This document shows, one piece after another, positions 25,406 through 32,172 of a DNA stretch of 37,689 nt. How positions within the stretch are numbered: position 1 is the first letter of the stretch; every line of letters starts with the position of its first letter. The notes under the pieces are model-generated. The model was given only the letters and a program-made list of their open reading frames with translations. It ran no database searches and was not told where the DNA came from. A program made the translations under genes and the position numbers. Source of the stretch: Rhodospirillaceae bacterium (GTDB taxonomy: Bacteria; Pseudomonadota; Alphaproteobacteria; Thalassobaculales; Thalassobaculaceae); assembly GCA_018699735.1 (NCBI GenBank), contig JABIRP010000295.1, positions 1 through 37,689 of the forward strand, read 5' to 3'.

Positions 25406-25885
25406 GTCTGACAGTTACTTCAGACGCGTGGGATCGTCGTAGCCCCGCTGAACATGGAAAGCTGATCAGCCCCTTCCCGGAATGAGAGGTTTTCCCGAGC
25501 TCCTTGGAGCAGGTTTCGGTGGAGTTGGTCAACGCATCATGCTGTTCCGCTTCGGTCTCCGGTGGCGGGCAGTGCGTGGACCTCGCGAACTCGCGGAGTG
25601 GATTGTCGCGACATCGGCTTCGGCCGGCGGCGCGACAGGGTTCGAAGCCCAGGTGTCAAAACCCAGGTTTCGAACGCGGAGCGCGCCGATTGGCCAAGGT
25701 GGGCGCGCCACTGGATCCACAAAGCGGTTTGCGTCAGAGGGTCACGCGGTGCGAACGACCGTTTGGTGTCGAAGGTAAACCGGCGGAGTCCGTGCCAAGA
25801 CAGTCGCTTTGGTGAATGTCGGCACTTACGAAGATTAAGCGCGTCGGATGGGCCTCCCGGGCAACCGGGAGGCCCCTCTCGTTTT
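25406..25885 (+). ncRNA. Candidate large structured RNA (unknown family)
   Basis: A chain of perfect inverted repeats fills this stretch. They are GTCTGA/TCAGAC (25406-25425), GCTCC/GGAGC (25499-25510), ACGCA/TGCGT (25532-25577) enclosing CCGC/GCGG and CGG/CCG, GTCGCG/CGCGAC (25605-25636) enclosing CGGC-TTCG-GCCG, GTTCGAAGCC/GGTTTCGAAC (25640-25675, one G-U), and GCGCGCC/GGCGCGC (25681-25708). CGGTTT/AAACCG (25725-25782) follows, enclosing smaller hairpins, then GTGCC-AA-GACA/TGTC-GGCAC (25792-25825), and last a strong terminator. A stable UUCG loop and nested stems suggest a folded transcript on the plus strand. Consensus parts of RNase P RNA, tmRNA and SRP RNA were looked for by eye and not seen. 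Frames of about 100 codons cross it but look like no known protein. Covariation evidence is lacking. Confidence 0.45.
25850..25885 (+). terminator. Strong Rho-independent terminator
   Basis: GGGCCTCCCGG (25850-25860) and CCGGGAGGCCC (25865-25875) pair perfectly over 11 bases around a GCAA tetraloop, followed by CTCTCGTTTT. It reads rightward, yet no recognised plus-strand gene lies upstream, which supports a plus-strand transcript from the structured region. Confidence 0.85.
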
Positions 25886-25904
25886 GGTGTCGGCAATCCC
25901 AATA

Positions 25905-26010
25905 TTCGTCATCCTGAGGCGCCCGACCACCGGGAGGGCCTCGAAGGACGCACACCGCCACAATGTTGCGTCCTTCGAGGCTCGCTCTGCTCGCACCTCA
26001 GGATGACGAA
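25905..26010. repeat. Nested palindromic repeat (CGTCATCCTGAGG family)
   Basis: Outer arms TTCGTCATCCTGAGG (25905-25919) and CCTCAGGATGACGAA (25996-26010) are perfect over 15 bases; inner arms CCTCGAAGGACGCA (25939-25952) and its complement (25967-25980) are perfect over 14. This layout is a known dispersed repeat type in alphaproteobacterial genomes. It lies just downstream of the CitE-like gene and may end its transcript. Confidence 0.85.
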
Positions 26011-26039
26011 GGTCCGAAGTTATTCGGAACCACCCAACC

Positions 26040-26918
26040 TCACCCCACCTGCATGCGCTCTATCAGTTCGGCCATTGCAACCAAGCGCTGGGCCTCGGCA
26101 ACATGTAGGGCCTCGACCAGTTTACCATCGACCAACAACACGCCCTTTCCCGCCTCAGCCGCCTCGCCATGGGCGATAATGATGCGTCGGGACCAATCCA
26201 ACTCCGCCTCATCCGGCGCGAAAACACGGTTGGCGGCCTCGATAGTCTTCGGGTGGATGAGCGTCTTTCCATCGAAACCAAAATCCAAACCCTGCCGGCA
26301 TGAGGCCTCAAACCCGGCATCGTCGGCAAGGTCGAGAAACACGCCGTCGAGGATCGCTAACCCGTAGGCCCGCGCCGCCAGCATGCACAGGCCAATGCTG
26401 GTGACAAATGGTAGGCGATCCGACGTATGCCGAGCGTGTAGATCCTTCGCCAGGTCTGACGTCCCCATGACCAGACATCCGACACGTGGGCTCGCCGATG
26501 CGATCGCCTCGGCCCGTAGCATTGCGAGCGGCGTTTCCATCATGCACCAAATGGCGAGGCTTTCCGGCGCCCCCGCCGCAACCAGCGCCGCTTCTGCCCG
26601 TTGGACCGTCTCTGCATTCTCAACTTTGGCCAAGAGCAAGGCATCCGCACCCGAGGTGGCGGCAAAGACCAAGTCTGCGTCTCCCCATTCGGTCTCAAGC
26701 GCATTCGTGCGAACCACCAGTTCGCGCTCGCCGTAGCCGCCATAAGAAATTGCATCGCCAATCAAATCCCGAGCCGTCTGCTTCGCCTCGGGGGCCACCG
26801 CATCTTCCAGATCCATGATGATCACGTCAGCCGGAAGCCCTCGGCCCTTCTCCAGCGCACGCGGGTTAGAGCCTGGCATGTAAAGCACCGAGCGGCGCGG
26901 TCGGTGAGAGGCGGTCAT
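26040..26918 (-). CDS. HpcH/HpaI aldolase / CitE-like CoA lyase
   Basis: The ATG at 26918, preceded by AGGAG, gives 292 residues; the frame open to 27077 would add a stretch without family features. It has the CitE/malyl-CoA lyase pattern: RSVLYMPGSNPRALEKG (9-25), IIMDLEDAV (33-41), Arg70 in VVRTN, LAKVENAE (97-103), the metal ligand Glu128 in CMMETPLA and Asp155 in GTSDLAKDL. Such enzymes split or join CoA esters of hydroxy-acids (malyl-, methylmalyl-, citramalyl-CoA). No citrate lyase subunits are nearby, so a free-standing beta-hydroxyacyl-CoA lyase is likely. It is divergent from pdxY across a TetR-type operator pair. Confidence 0.88.
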   Translation of the reverse strand: MTASHRPRRSVLYMPGSNPRALEKGRGLPADVIIMDLEDAVAPEAKQTARDLIGDAISYGGYGERELVVRTNALETEWGDADLVFAATSGADALLLAKVENAETVQRAEAALVAAGAPESLAIWCMMETPLAMLRAEAIASASPRVGCLVMGTSDLAKDLHARHTSDRLPFVTSIGLCMLAARAYGLAILDGVFLDLADDAGFEASCRQGLDFGFDGKTLIHPKTIEAANRVFAPDEAELDWSRRIIIAHGEAAEAGKGVLLVDGKLVEALHVAEAQRLVAMAELIERMQVG

Positions 26919-26956
26919 GGAGGTCTCCTCTTTTTGGTTCGAGCGCACTCTATCGA

Positions 26957-26994
26957 CGGTCGACCGACACGCAAGCCCTTGACCGAACGGTCGA
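26957..26994. promoter_or_regulatory. TetR-type operator pair
   Basis: TTGACCG-AA-CGGTCGA (26979-26994) is a near-perfect palindrome of the TTGACCG/CGGTCAA kind bound by many TetR-family repressors. A second, CGGTCGACCG (26957-26966), lies one to two turns away. They sit between the CitE-like gene and pdxY, about 40 and 60 bp from their starts. No TetR gene is in the window, so the repressor is coded elsewhere. Confidence 0.5.
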
Positions 26995-27056
26995 CGGCGA
27001 CGAGAAAGACGGATCGCAATGCTGGAAACCCAATCCTCCCGGAAACCCAATCCCCT

Positions 27057-27926
27057 ATGTCCGTTCTTTCCATCCAATCAGGCGTCGCCGTCGGTCATGT
27101 CGGTAATTCCGCCGCGACACCGGCACTCCAGCGCCTTGGTCATGCGGTCTGGCGGGTCGATACGGTCTCTTTCTCCAACCACCCGGCACACGGCGCCTTT
27201 ACCGGTCGCGTTCATCCAGCGGACGAGGTCGGCCGCGTGATCGAAGGGATCGGTGCGTTGACCGGATGGGTCGGCTGCTCCGGCGTGCTCTCAGGCTATC
27301 TCGGGGCCGCCGGAACAGCGGCGGAAGTGGCCCGGGCGGTTGATGCGGTCAAAGTCGTCGAGCCTCAGTCGATCTACTGCTGTGATCCGGTCATCGGCGA
27401 CGATGGACGGGTTTTCGTGGCCGAAGGGGTCGGCGAGGCGATTGCGACCGAATTGATTGGCCGGGCTGATATCCTGACACCGAACCTGTTCGAGCTCGCC
27501 TGGTTGGTTGGGCGTGACCTTGCGGCGGGTGACATTGCGGCGGGTGACATTGCGGCGGACAACATCCCGTCAATCCTCAGCGCCGCGTCCGAGCTGCGGC
27601 AGCGGGGTGCCGGATCGGTGGTTGTCACGGGCATAGAAGCTGGAGATCGGATCTCCACCATCGTATTGGATGCTGATGGAGCCTGGCAGGTATCCGCACG
27701 GCGGTTTGAGCACAAGCTTTATGGCGCAGGCGACCTGTTCGCAGCCTTGCTGGTCGGCTGGCGTCTCAAGCTCGGTGACCTGCCTTCAGCGGTAGTGCGC
27801 GCCGTTGCTGGGATGGAGATCATCGCCGAGGCGACGTCCAATGCAGGCGGCGGTGAGCTCGCCCTGCTCGCTAACCTCGGTCACCTCGCGGATGCGAGCC
27901 GAATGGCGGATATCGAACGGGTCTAG
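27057..27926 (+). CDS. pdxY: Pyridoxal kinase
   Basis: It phosphorylates pyridoxal to make the cofactor PLP. The ATG at 27057 opens the family-like start MSVLSIQSGVAVGHVGN; the upstream frame codes nothing familiar. The 289-residue protein has FSNHPAHGAFTG (substrate and gate region), CDPVIGDDGRVFV, TPNLFELAWLVG and the catalytic GAGDLFAALLVG near the C-terminal third, all matching PdxY rather than ThiD. There is no strong ribosome binding site. A tandem repeat near residue 156 (AAGDIAAGDIAADN) lengthens one loop and looks like a recent duplication. It is divergent from the CitE-like gene and convergent with the MetX-like gene. Confidence 0.92.
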   Translation: MSVLSIQSGVAVGHVGNSAATPALQRLGHAVWRVDTVSFSNHPAHGAFTGRVHPADEVGRVIEGIGALTGWVGCSGVLSGYLGAAGTAAEVARAVDAVKVVEPQSIYCCDPVIGDDGRVFVAEGVGEAIATELIGRADILTPNLFELAWLVGRDLAAGDIAAGDIAADNIPSILSAASELRQRGAGSVVVTGIEAGDRISTIVLDADGAWQVSARRFEHKLYGAGDLFAALLVGWRLKLGDLPSAVVRAVAGMEIIAEATSNAGGGELALLANLGHLADASRMADIERV

Positions 27927-27940
27927 CTTTTCTCTCCACC

Positions 27941-27976
27941 CAGTCGTCATTCCCGCGAAGGCGGGAATGACGACTG
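27941..27976. repeat. Palindromic repeat (CGTCATTCCCGCGAAGG family)
   Basis: CAGTCGTCATTCCCGC (27941-27956) and its exact complement (27961-27976) form a 16-bp stem with a GAAG loop. The core matches the element at 1112-1180. It fills the space between the convergent pdxY and MetX-like genes and could stop transcripts from either side. Confidence 0.85.
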
Positions 27977-27992
27977 TGAAACCTAAAACGCC

Positions 27993-29003
27993 CTAACTCA
28001 ACAGATCCGATACCGCCTGACGCAAAGTGGACTCGTCATCCGGATTGAGCGCCGGGTTGCCGGCGCGATGGCCCCAGATTGATTCGATTGGACGGAACTC
28101 CGCATTCGGCATACGGGCGGTTTCGGCCTCGCTGTCTTCCGGCGTGAAATAAAGGTCCGTTCGCGACGGCATGATGATCGCGCGCGCGGTTATCGCGCCA
28201 AGGGCCGCATCGAGGTCGCCGCCGTAGATCTCGTTGTCGCTAATGTCCGAGAGATACCAGGTGCGCAGGCTGGCCAGCAAATCATCGCCATCCCGGCGCA
28301 GGAAATTCGCCTCCCAACTCCGAACCATCCAGTCCTCAAGCGAGGCGTAGCCACAGTCCAGATAGAGATGCTCACGATAGAATGCCTGTGACATGGCCCA
28401 TCCGGCATAGACCCTACCCATGGCCCGCAGCCCGGTCACCGGACGACCGTCAAAATGCGTGCCGGTCCAATGCGGATCGGCCGTTAAGGTCGCGCGCACG
28501 CCCTCAAGGAACACCTTGTTGTGCGGCGAGGTGCGGGCAGACCCACAGACGGCACAGATACGCTCGACACGTCCGGGGAATATCGCACCCCAATGCAACG
28601 CCTGTTGCGCCCCCATGGACCAACCGTAGGCAAGCGCCACGCGTTCGATCCCTAAGGCCTCGCGCAGGAGCCTCTCCTGGGCATGAATATTGTCCCAATG
28701 GGTGAAGTCCGGTGATCGCCCGCCGGCAAGCGGTTCGCCGATGTTGCTTGGCGAGGTTGAGAGCCCGTTGGTCAACATATTCGGGATGACGATGAACCAG
28801 TCGGTCGGGTCCAGCACCCGGCCCGGCCCGATCAGCCATTCGGTGTCCAAATGCTGCGCCCCATAGGAGGTCGGATAAAGGATCACGTTGGACTTGTCGG
28901 CTGCAAGCGTACCATAGGTCTTGTAGGCAAGCTTAGCCTTGGGCACGGTCATGCCGTGCTGCAAAACCAGGTCGCCGAGTTCGAAGATCTCATAGTCGGA
29001 CAT
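27993..29003 (-). CDS. MetX-like alpha/beta hydrolase
   Basis: The 336-residue protein has the homoserine acetyltransferase layout: an opening ELGDLVLQHGMTVPKAKLAYKTYG split over residues 8-31, the TSYGAQHLDTEWLIGPGR segment, the nucleophile elbow GWSMGAQQ (Ser129), the acid in SRTDLYF (near 283) and the histidine in IWGHRAGNP (near 312). A true MetX has GGSMGG at the elbow and strict homoserine-binding residues; the altered elbow here suggests a different acyl acceptor or plain hydrolysis, so no metX symbol is given. It is on the same strand as the SDR at 29097-29849, which lies upstream by 93 bp. Confidence 0.83.
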   Translation of the reverse strand: MSDYEIFELGDLVLQHGMTVPKAKLAYKTYGTLAADKSNVILYPTSYGAQHLDTEWLIGPGRVLDPTDWFIVIPNMLTNGLSTSPSNIGEPLAGGRSPDFTHWDNIHAQERLLREALGIERVALAYGWSMGAQQALHWGAIFPGRVERICAVCGSARTSPHNKVFLEGVRATLTADPHWTGTHFDGRPVTGLRAMGRVYAGWAMSQAFYREHLYLDCGYASLEDWMVRSWEANFLRRDGDDLLASLRTWYLSDISDNEIYGGDLDAALGAITARAIIMPSRTDLYFTPEDSEAETARMPNAEFRPIESIWGHRAGNPALNPDDESTLRQAVSDLLS

Positions 29004-29096
29004 GTCGGTCCTTTCGACGGCTCAGCGTCTTAAAATCCACTTCCCGGCCGAGAAATGCGATAACCGGGAAGCGGCATAGGTAATAGGAAAACAAAC

Positions 29097-29849
29097 TCAG
29101 CTCAGCATCTGACCGCCGTCGACTGCAATGATCTGGCCGGTGACCCAGGATGCTGCATCGGACGCAAGGAACACGGCGAGGTTCGCCACTTCATCCGGTC
29201 GGCCATATCGACCTGTCGGGATTGAGCCCAGGATGTTGCCATAAAGTGTGGGATTGTCTCGTTTGACGTTCTCCCAGATACCTCCCTCGAACTCGATCGA
29301 ACCCGGCGCCAAAGCGTTCACCCGGATGTTCTTGGGGGCGAGTTCTACGGCTTGGGTCTTGGTGTATTGGTTCACGGCCGCTTTGACGGCGCCGTAGGGC
29401 GGCGTTCGCAACGATGCCGTCAACCCGGAGATTGATGAGGTGTGGACAATCGCACCGCCGCCAGCCGCCTCAATCAACGGCACGGCATGCCAGGAGGCTC
29501 GAACCAGGGCCATCAGATCCACTTCCAGGCCCAAACGCCAACCCTCTTCGTCGTCGGTTCGACCGAAACCGGACGGATTGTTGACCAACACATTCAACCC
29601 GCCGAGGGCCGATGCAGCATTATTCATATAGACGCCAAGCGCGTCCGGATCCGCCACATCGCAGGATTCGGCATGCACCATACCGCCATGCGCCGCCAAA
29701 ATTCCTCTGGCTTTCTCCAGGCTTTCCGCCCCGCGCGAACAGATCGAGACCTTAGCGCCTTCCCGCGCGAAACCCTCGGCGATCGATAGGCCGATCCCCC
29801 GGCTGGCGCCGGTTACAATTACGGCCTTCCCGGCCAATCCCATGTCCAT
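29097..29849 (-). CDS. SDR-family oxidoreductase
   Basis: The start at 29849 follows GGGGAGAG; an ATG two codons later is also possible, and the longer frame to 29969 has no family sequence. The 250-residue protein has TGASRGIG (13-20), the serine in HTSSISG (near 139), YGAVK (Tyr152, Lys156) and the C-terminal VTGQIIAVDGGQML. The usual NNAG motif reads NNPSG (90-94), a change seen in some fatty-acid or cyclic-alcohol dehydrogenases. The substrate is unknown. It is divergent from the TauD gene and upstream of the MetX-like gene. Confidence 0.87.
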   Translation of the reverse strand: MDMGLAGKAVIVTGASRGIGLSIAEGFAREGAKVSICSRGAESLEKARGILAAHGGMVHAESCDVADPDALGVYMNNAASALGGLNVLVNNPSGFGRTDDEEGWRLGLEVDLMALVRASWHAVPLIEAAGGGAIVHTSSISGLTASLRTPPYGAVKAAVNQYTKTQAVELAPKNIRVNALAPGSIEFEGGIWENVKRDNPTLYGNILGSIPTGRYGRPDEVANLAVFLASDAASWVTGQIIAVDGGQMLS

Positions 29850-29984
29850 AGTCACTCTCTCCCCTAAAACGAATTCCCGGCAATCTAACCGGAATAGGGA
29901 CGAGAGACTATCGCGTCGAACGTCTGCGGCGTTAGGATCGCCAAACGACAGACAAACCGGCTGGGTCACTTAAAGGGTCCTGCA

Positions 29985-30992
29985 ATGAGCGAAGTCCATC
30001 TTGAACCCGTCGACGACCTGGCTGCGTGGACCGGTCCCGAACTGGCGGCGCGCGATGACTGGATCCATCGCCTGAGCGCCGGCGAAATCGCCGAGCTTGA
30101 TACCGCACTGGCTGGAGTCGCTGGGCGTGAGGCGGTTTCGGTGGGCCTATCCGAGTTTCCTCTGCCGACATTGTCCGCTCGTCTCGCCCAAATCCGTAAT
30201 GTGATCGACCAGGGTCTCGGCGTGACGGTGATCAAGGGCCTGCCGGTTGAACGCTATACTGAGCAAGACGCTGCGATGGCGCTTTGGGGCCTGGGTTTAC
30301 ATGTCGGCGTGCCCCAGCCACAGGACGCCGCCGGCGCATTGCTGCACCACGTTCGCGACACCGGAGCACGGGTCGAAACCGACCCCAATATTCGGATCTA
30401 TCAAACCAATGGCGAGCAAAGCTTTCACAATGACGGTGGCGACCTGGTCATGCTGCTCTGTCGGCGGACCGCCAAAACTGGCGGCAGAAGCCGGATGGCC
30501 GGTGCCCCGGCCTTGTTCAATCTCCTGCTGTCCGAGAACCCGGAATTCGCCAAAGCCCTACAGGCGCCATTCCACTTCGATGCACGTGGCCAATCCCTCC
30601 CCGGGCGTCCCGCAACACAGATTGTACCGGTTTTCACATGGCATGACGGCCGGGTGAGCACGCTCTATAAGCGCCCCTATATTACGCTTGCGCAACGGTT
30701 CAATGAAATTCCTCGCCTGACCGAGCTTCAAACCGCCGCTCTCGACCGTCTTGACGCCCTATGCGAAGACGAGGCGGTCCATCACGCCTTCTATCTGCAG
30801 CCGGGTGATATTCAGATCGCCAACAATTTTGCCGTCCTGCACGCGCGCGATCCCTTCGACGATTTCGATGAGCCCGACCAAAAAAGACACATGATCCGGC
30901 TTTGGCTCGGCCTGCCGGAGGGCCGAACTTTACCGGAATGCTATCGGGAAACCAGAGAGTTCGGGCCGCTATTCGACCTACGAGGACAATAA
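29985..30992 (+). CDS. TauD/TfdA-family Fe(II)/2-oxoglutarate dioxygenase
   Basis: The 335-residue protein has the TauD-type iron site: His148 and Asp150 in SFHNDGGD and His286 in VLHARDPF, with Arg301 or Arg305 (KRHMIRLWLG) for 2-oxoglutarate. The NNFAVLHARDPFDDF segment is typical of the subgroup acting on gamma-butyrobetaine- or clavaminate-like substrates rather than taurine. AAAGGGT before the ATG is a good ribosome binding site. It is followed after 7 bp by a metallohydrolase gene, so the two form an operon. The substrate is unknown. Confidence 0.88.
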   Translation: MSEVHLEPVDDLAAWTGPELAARDDWIHRLSAGEIAELDTALAGVAGREAVSVGLSEFPLPTLSARLAQIRNVIDQGLGVTVIKGLPVERYTEQDAAMALWGLGLHVGVPQPQDAAGALLHHVRDTGARVETDPNIRIYQTNGEQSFHNDGGDLVMLLCRRTAKTGGRSRMAGAPALFNLLLSENPEFAKALQAPFHFDARGQSLPGRPATQIVPVFTWHDGRVSTLYKRPYITLAQRFNEIPRLTELQTAALDRLDALCEDEAVHHAFYLQPGDIQIANNFAVLHARDPFDDFDEPDQKRHMIRLWLGLPEGRTLPECYRETREFGPLFDLRGQ

Positions 30993-30999
30993 ACCCCTT

Positions 31000-31980
31000 A
31001 TGGATCGCGGCCAGTCACCCTTCAATCATTTCGATGGCGAAAGATTTATATACCCCTGGCGTAAAAGAACGTCGCGCGGGCGCTTCGCATTCTGGCGGTG
31101 GAAGTTCTCGGGCCAGCGTGCCGAGTGGCCGGAAAAGCTTGAACCGAGCCGGTTTGACGAGCCTCCCGAACGCGTTGATGGGCAAGACCTGCGGCTATCC
31201 AACGTTGGTCATGCCACCTTCCTGATCCAGATTGGCGGACTTAACATCCTGACCGACCCCTTCTGGTCGGAGCGCGCCAGTCCGTTGCGATGGGCCGGTC
31301 CCAAGCGGGTGGTAGAGCCGGGCATCCGCTTCTCCGACCTTCCGCCGATCGATACGGCTCTGGTCAGCCACAACCACTACGACCACATGGATTTGCCGAC
31401 CTTGCACCATCTGCATGACCAACATGGGTCTCGGATCGTCTCTCCTCTTGGAAATGCCGTGCTCATTGGCGGCAAATCCCGCCGAATTCCGGTCGATGAA
31501 CTCGATTGGGGTCAGAGCCTGGCGCTCTCTGAGAATGTTCGGGTTCATTGTGAGCCGGCACAGCATTGGTCGCGCCGGCGCATGAAGGACCGAAACCGGG
31601 CGCTCTGGTGCGCCTATGTGATCGAGGGGCCGGCTGGCCGGGTCTATTTCGCTGGCGATACGGGTTACGGCGAAGGAGAGCATTTTCGCCACTCCGGCCA
31701 GCGGTTCGGCGGCTTTCGTGTCGCGTTGCTGCCGATCGGCGCCTACGCGCCACGCTGGATGATGGAATTCTCACACATGAACCCAGAAGAGGCAGTGCTG
31801 GCACATCACGACCTGCAGGCCGAAACCAGCATTGCCATGCACCACGCGACGATACAGTTAACCGACGAACCCATTCATGAACCGGTCGAGCGCCTGACCG
31901 AGGCCCGCGAGACGCATGGGTTGAGTTCGCACGACTTCCGGATCCTCGGTATCGGCGAGGTGGCTAGTTTCAAGTCATAG
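31000..31980 (+). CDS. NAPE-PLD-like metallo-beta-lactamase-fold hydrolase
   Basis: The 326-residue protein has the metallo-beta-lactamase motif SHNHYDHMD (zinc ligands at 124-129), VGHATFLIQIGG (69-80), LTDPFWSERASP and the aspartate in YFAGDTGYGEG. The HNHYDH form and the preceding NILTDPFWS are those of N-acyl-phosphatidylethanolamine phospholipase D-like proteins, which act on membrane lipids in animals; bacterial members are little studied. It starts 7 bp after the TauD gene with only a distant GAGGA as ribosome binding site, so translation may be coupled. No signal peptide is present, so it is cytoplasmic or membrane-associated. Confidence 0.87.
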   Translation: MDRGQSPFNHFDGERFIYPWRKRTSRGRFAFWRWKFSGQRAEWPEKLEPSRFDEPPERVDGQDLRLSNVGHATFLIQIGGLNILTDPFWSERASPLRWAGPKRVVEPGIRFSDLPPIDTALVSHNHYDHMDLPTLHHLHDQHGSRIVSPLGNAVLIGGKSRRIPVDELDWGQSLALSENVRVHCEPAQHWSRRRMKDRNRALWCAYVIEGPAGRVYFAGDTGYGEGEHFRHSGQRFGGFRVALLPIGAYAPRWMMEFSHMNPEEAVLAHHDLQAETSIAMHHATIQLTDEPIHEPVERLTEARETHGLSSHDFRILGIGEVASFKS

Positions 31981-32172
31981 CGCGCGCTTAGTCCGTGTCG
32001 GCGAGCAGTCAATCAAAGTATTATTATTGATATTTATTTTAATTGAATTTCTCTAAAATTATATCTATTGTACCTATGTCTGAATGAAGCCGGCCGTTCG
32101 AGTTTGGCCGATATACAGCGTGTCTTGCCTGGGGAGGCACGCAAGAAACTAAATCCCGTTAAGGGGCTCAGG
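31981..32172 (+). promoter_or_regulatory. AT-rich promoter and leader of the RTX gene
   Basis: The 192-bp gap after the metallohydrolase contains an A/T-rich tract at about 32015-32075, the second such region of the window, a likely promoter or site for a silencing protein. Next to the RTX start, CCC-GTTAA-GGGG overlaps the ribosome binding site AAGGGG, so a small hairpin could hide it. A second hairpin (GCC-TGGGGA-GGC) lies just upstream. Confidence 0.45.

Noticed and set aside
25257-25532. Minus-strand frame of 91 codons upstream of sdhC
   Set aside because: It spans the AT-rich control region and DnaA boxes, and its composition changes abruptly along the frame, so it is not a likely gene.
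25636-25680. GTTCGAA resembling a tRNA T-loop
   Set aside because: No acceptor stem, D-arm or anticodon arm is found around it; the bases belong to a long hairpin.
25504-25815. Plus-strand frame of 103 codons (and an overlapping one at 25482-25778) in the intergenic region
   Set aside because: Products are rich in Arg, Ser and Cys, look like no known protein, have no clear ribosome binding site, and two frames are open at once as expected in GC-rich noncoding DNA. Kept only as an alternative to the RNA reading.
25406-25885. Possible RNase P RNA, tmRNA or SRP RNA
   Set aside because: The hallmark segments (GAGGAAAGTCC and ACAGAA for RNase P, the GGGGGC/TTCGAC start and tag codons for tmRNA, GGTCCGGAAGG-like loop for SRP RNA) are not visible on either strand.
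26601-27056. N-terminal extension of pdxY across the CitE-like gene
   Set aside because: The extension is antisense to a conserved lyase; the pyridoxal kinase family starts at the ATG at 27057.
32068-32172. Upstream TTG start that would add 35 residues to the RTX protein
   Set aside because: No ribosome binding site precedes it and it lies at the edge of the AT-rich promoter; the ATG at 32173 has AAGGGG at proper distance.
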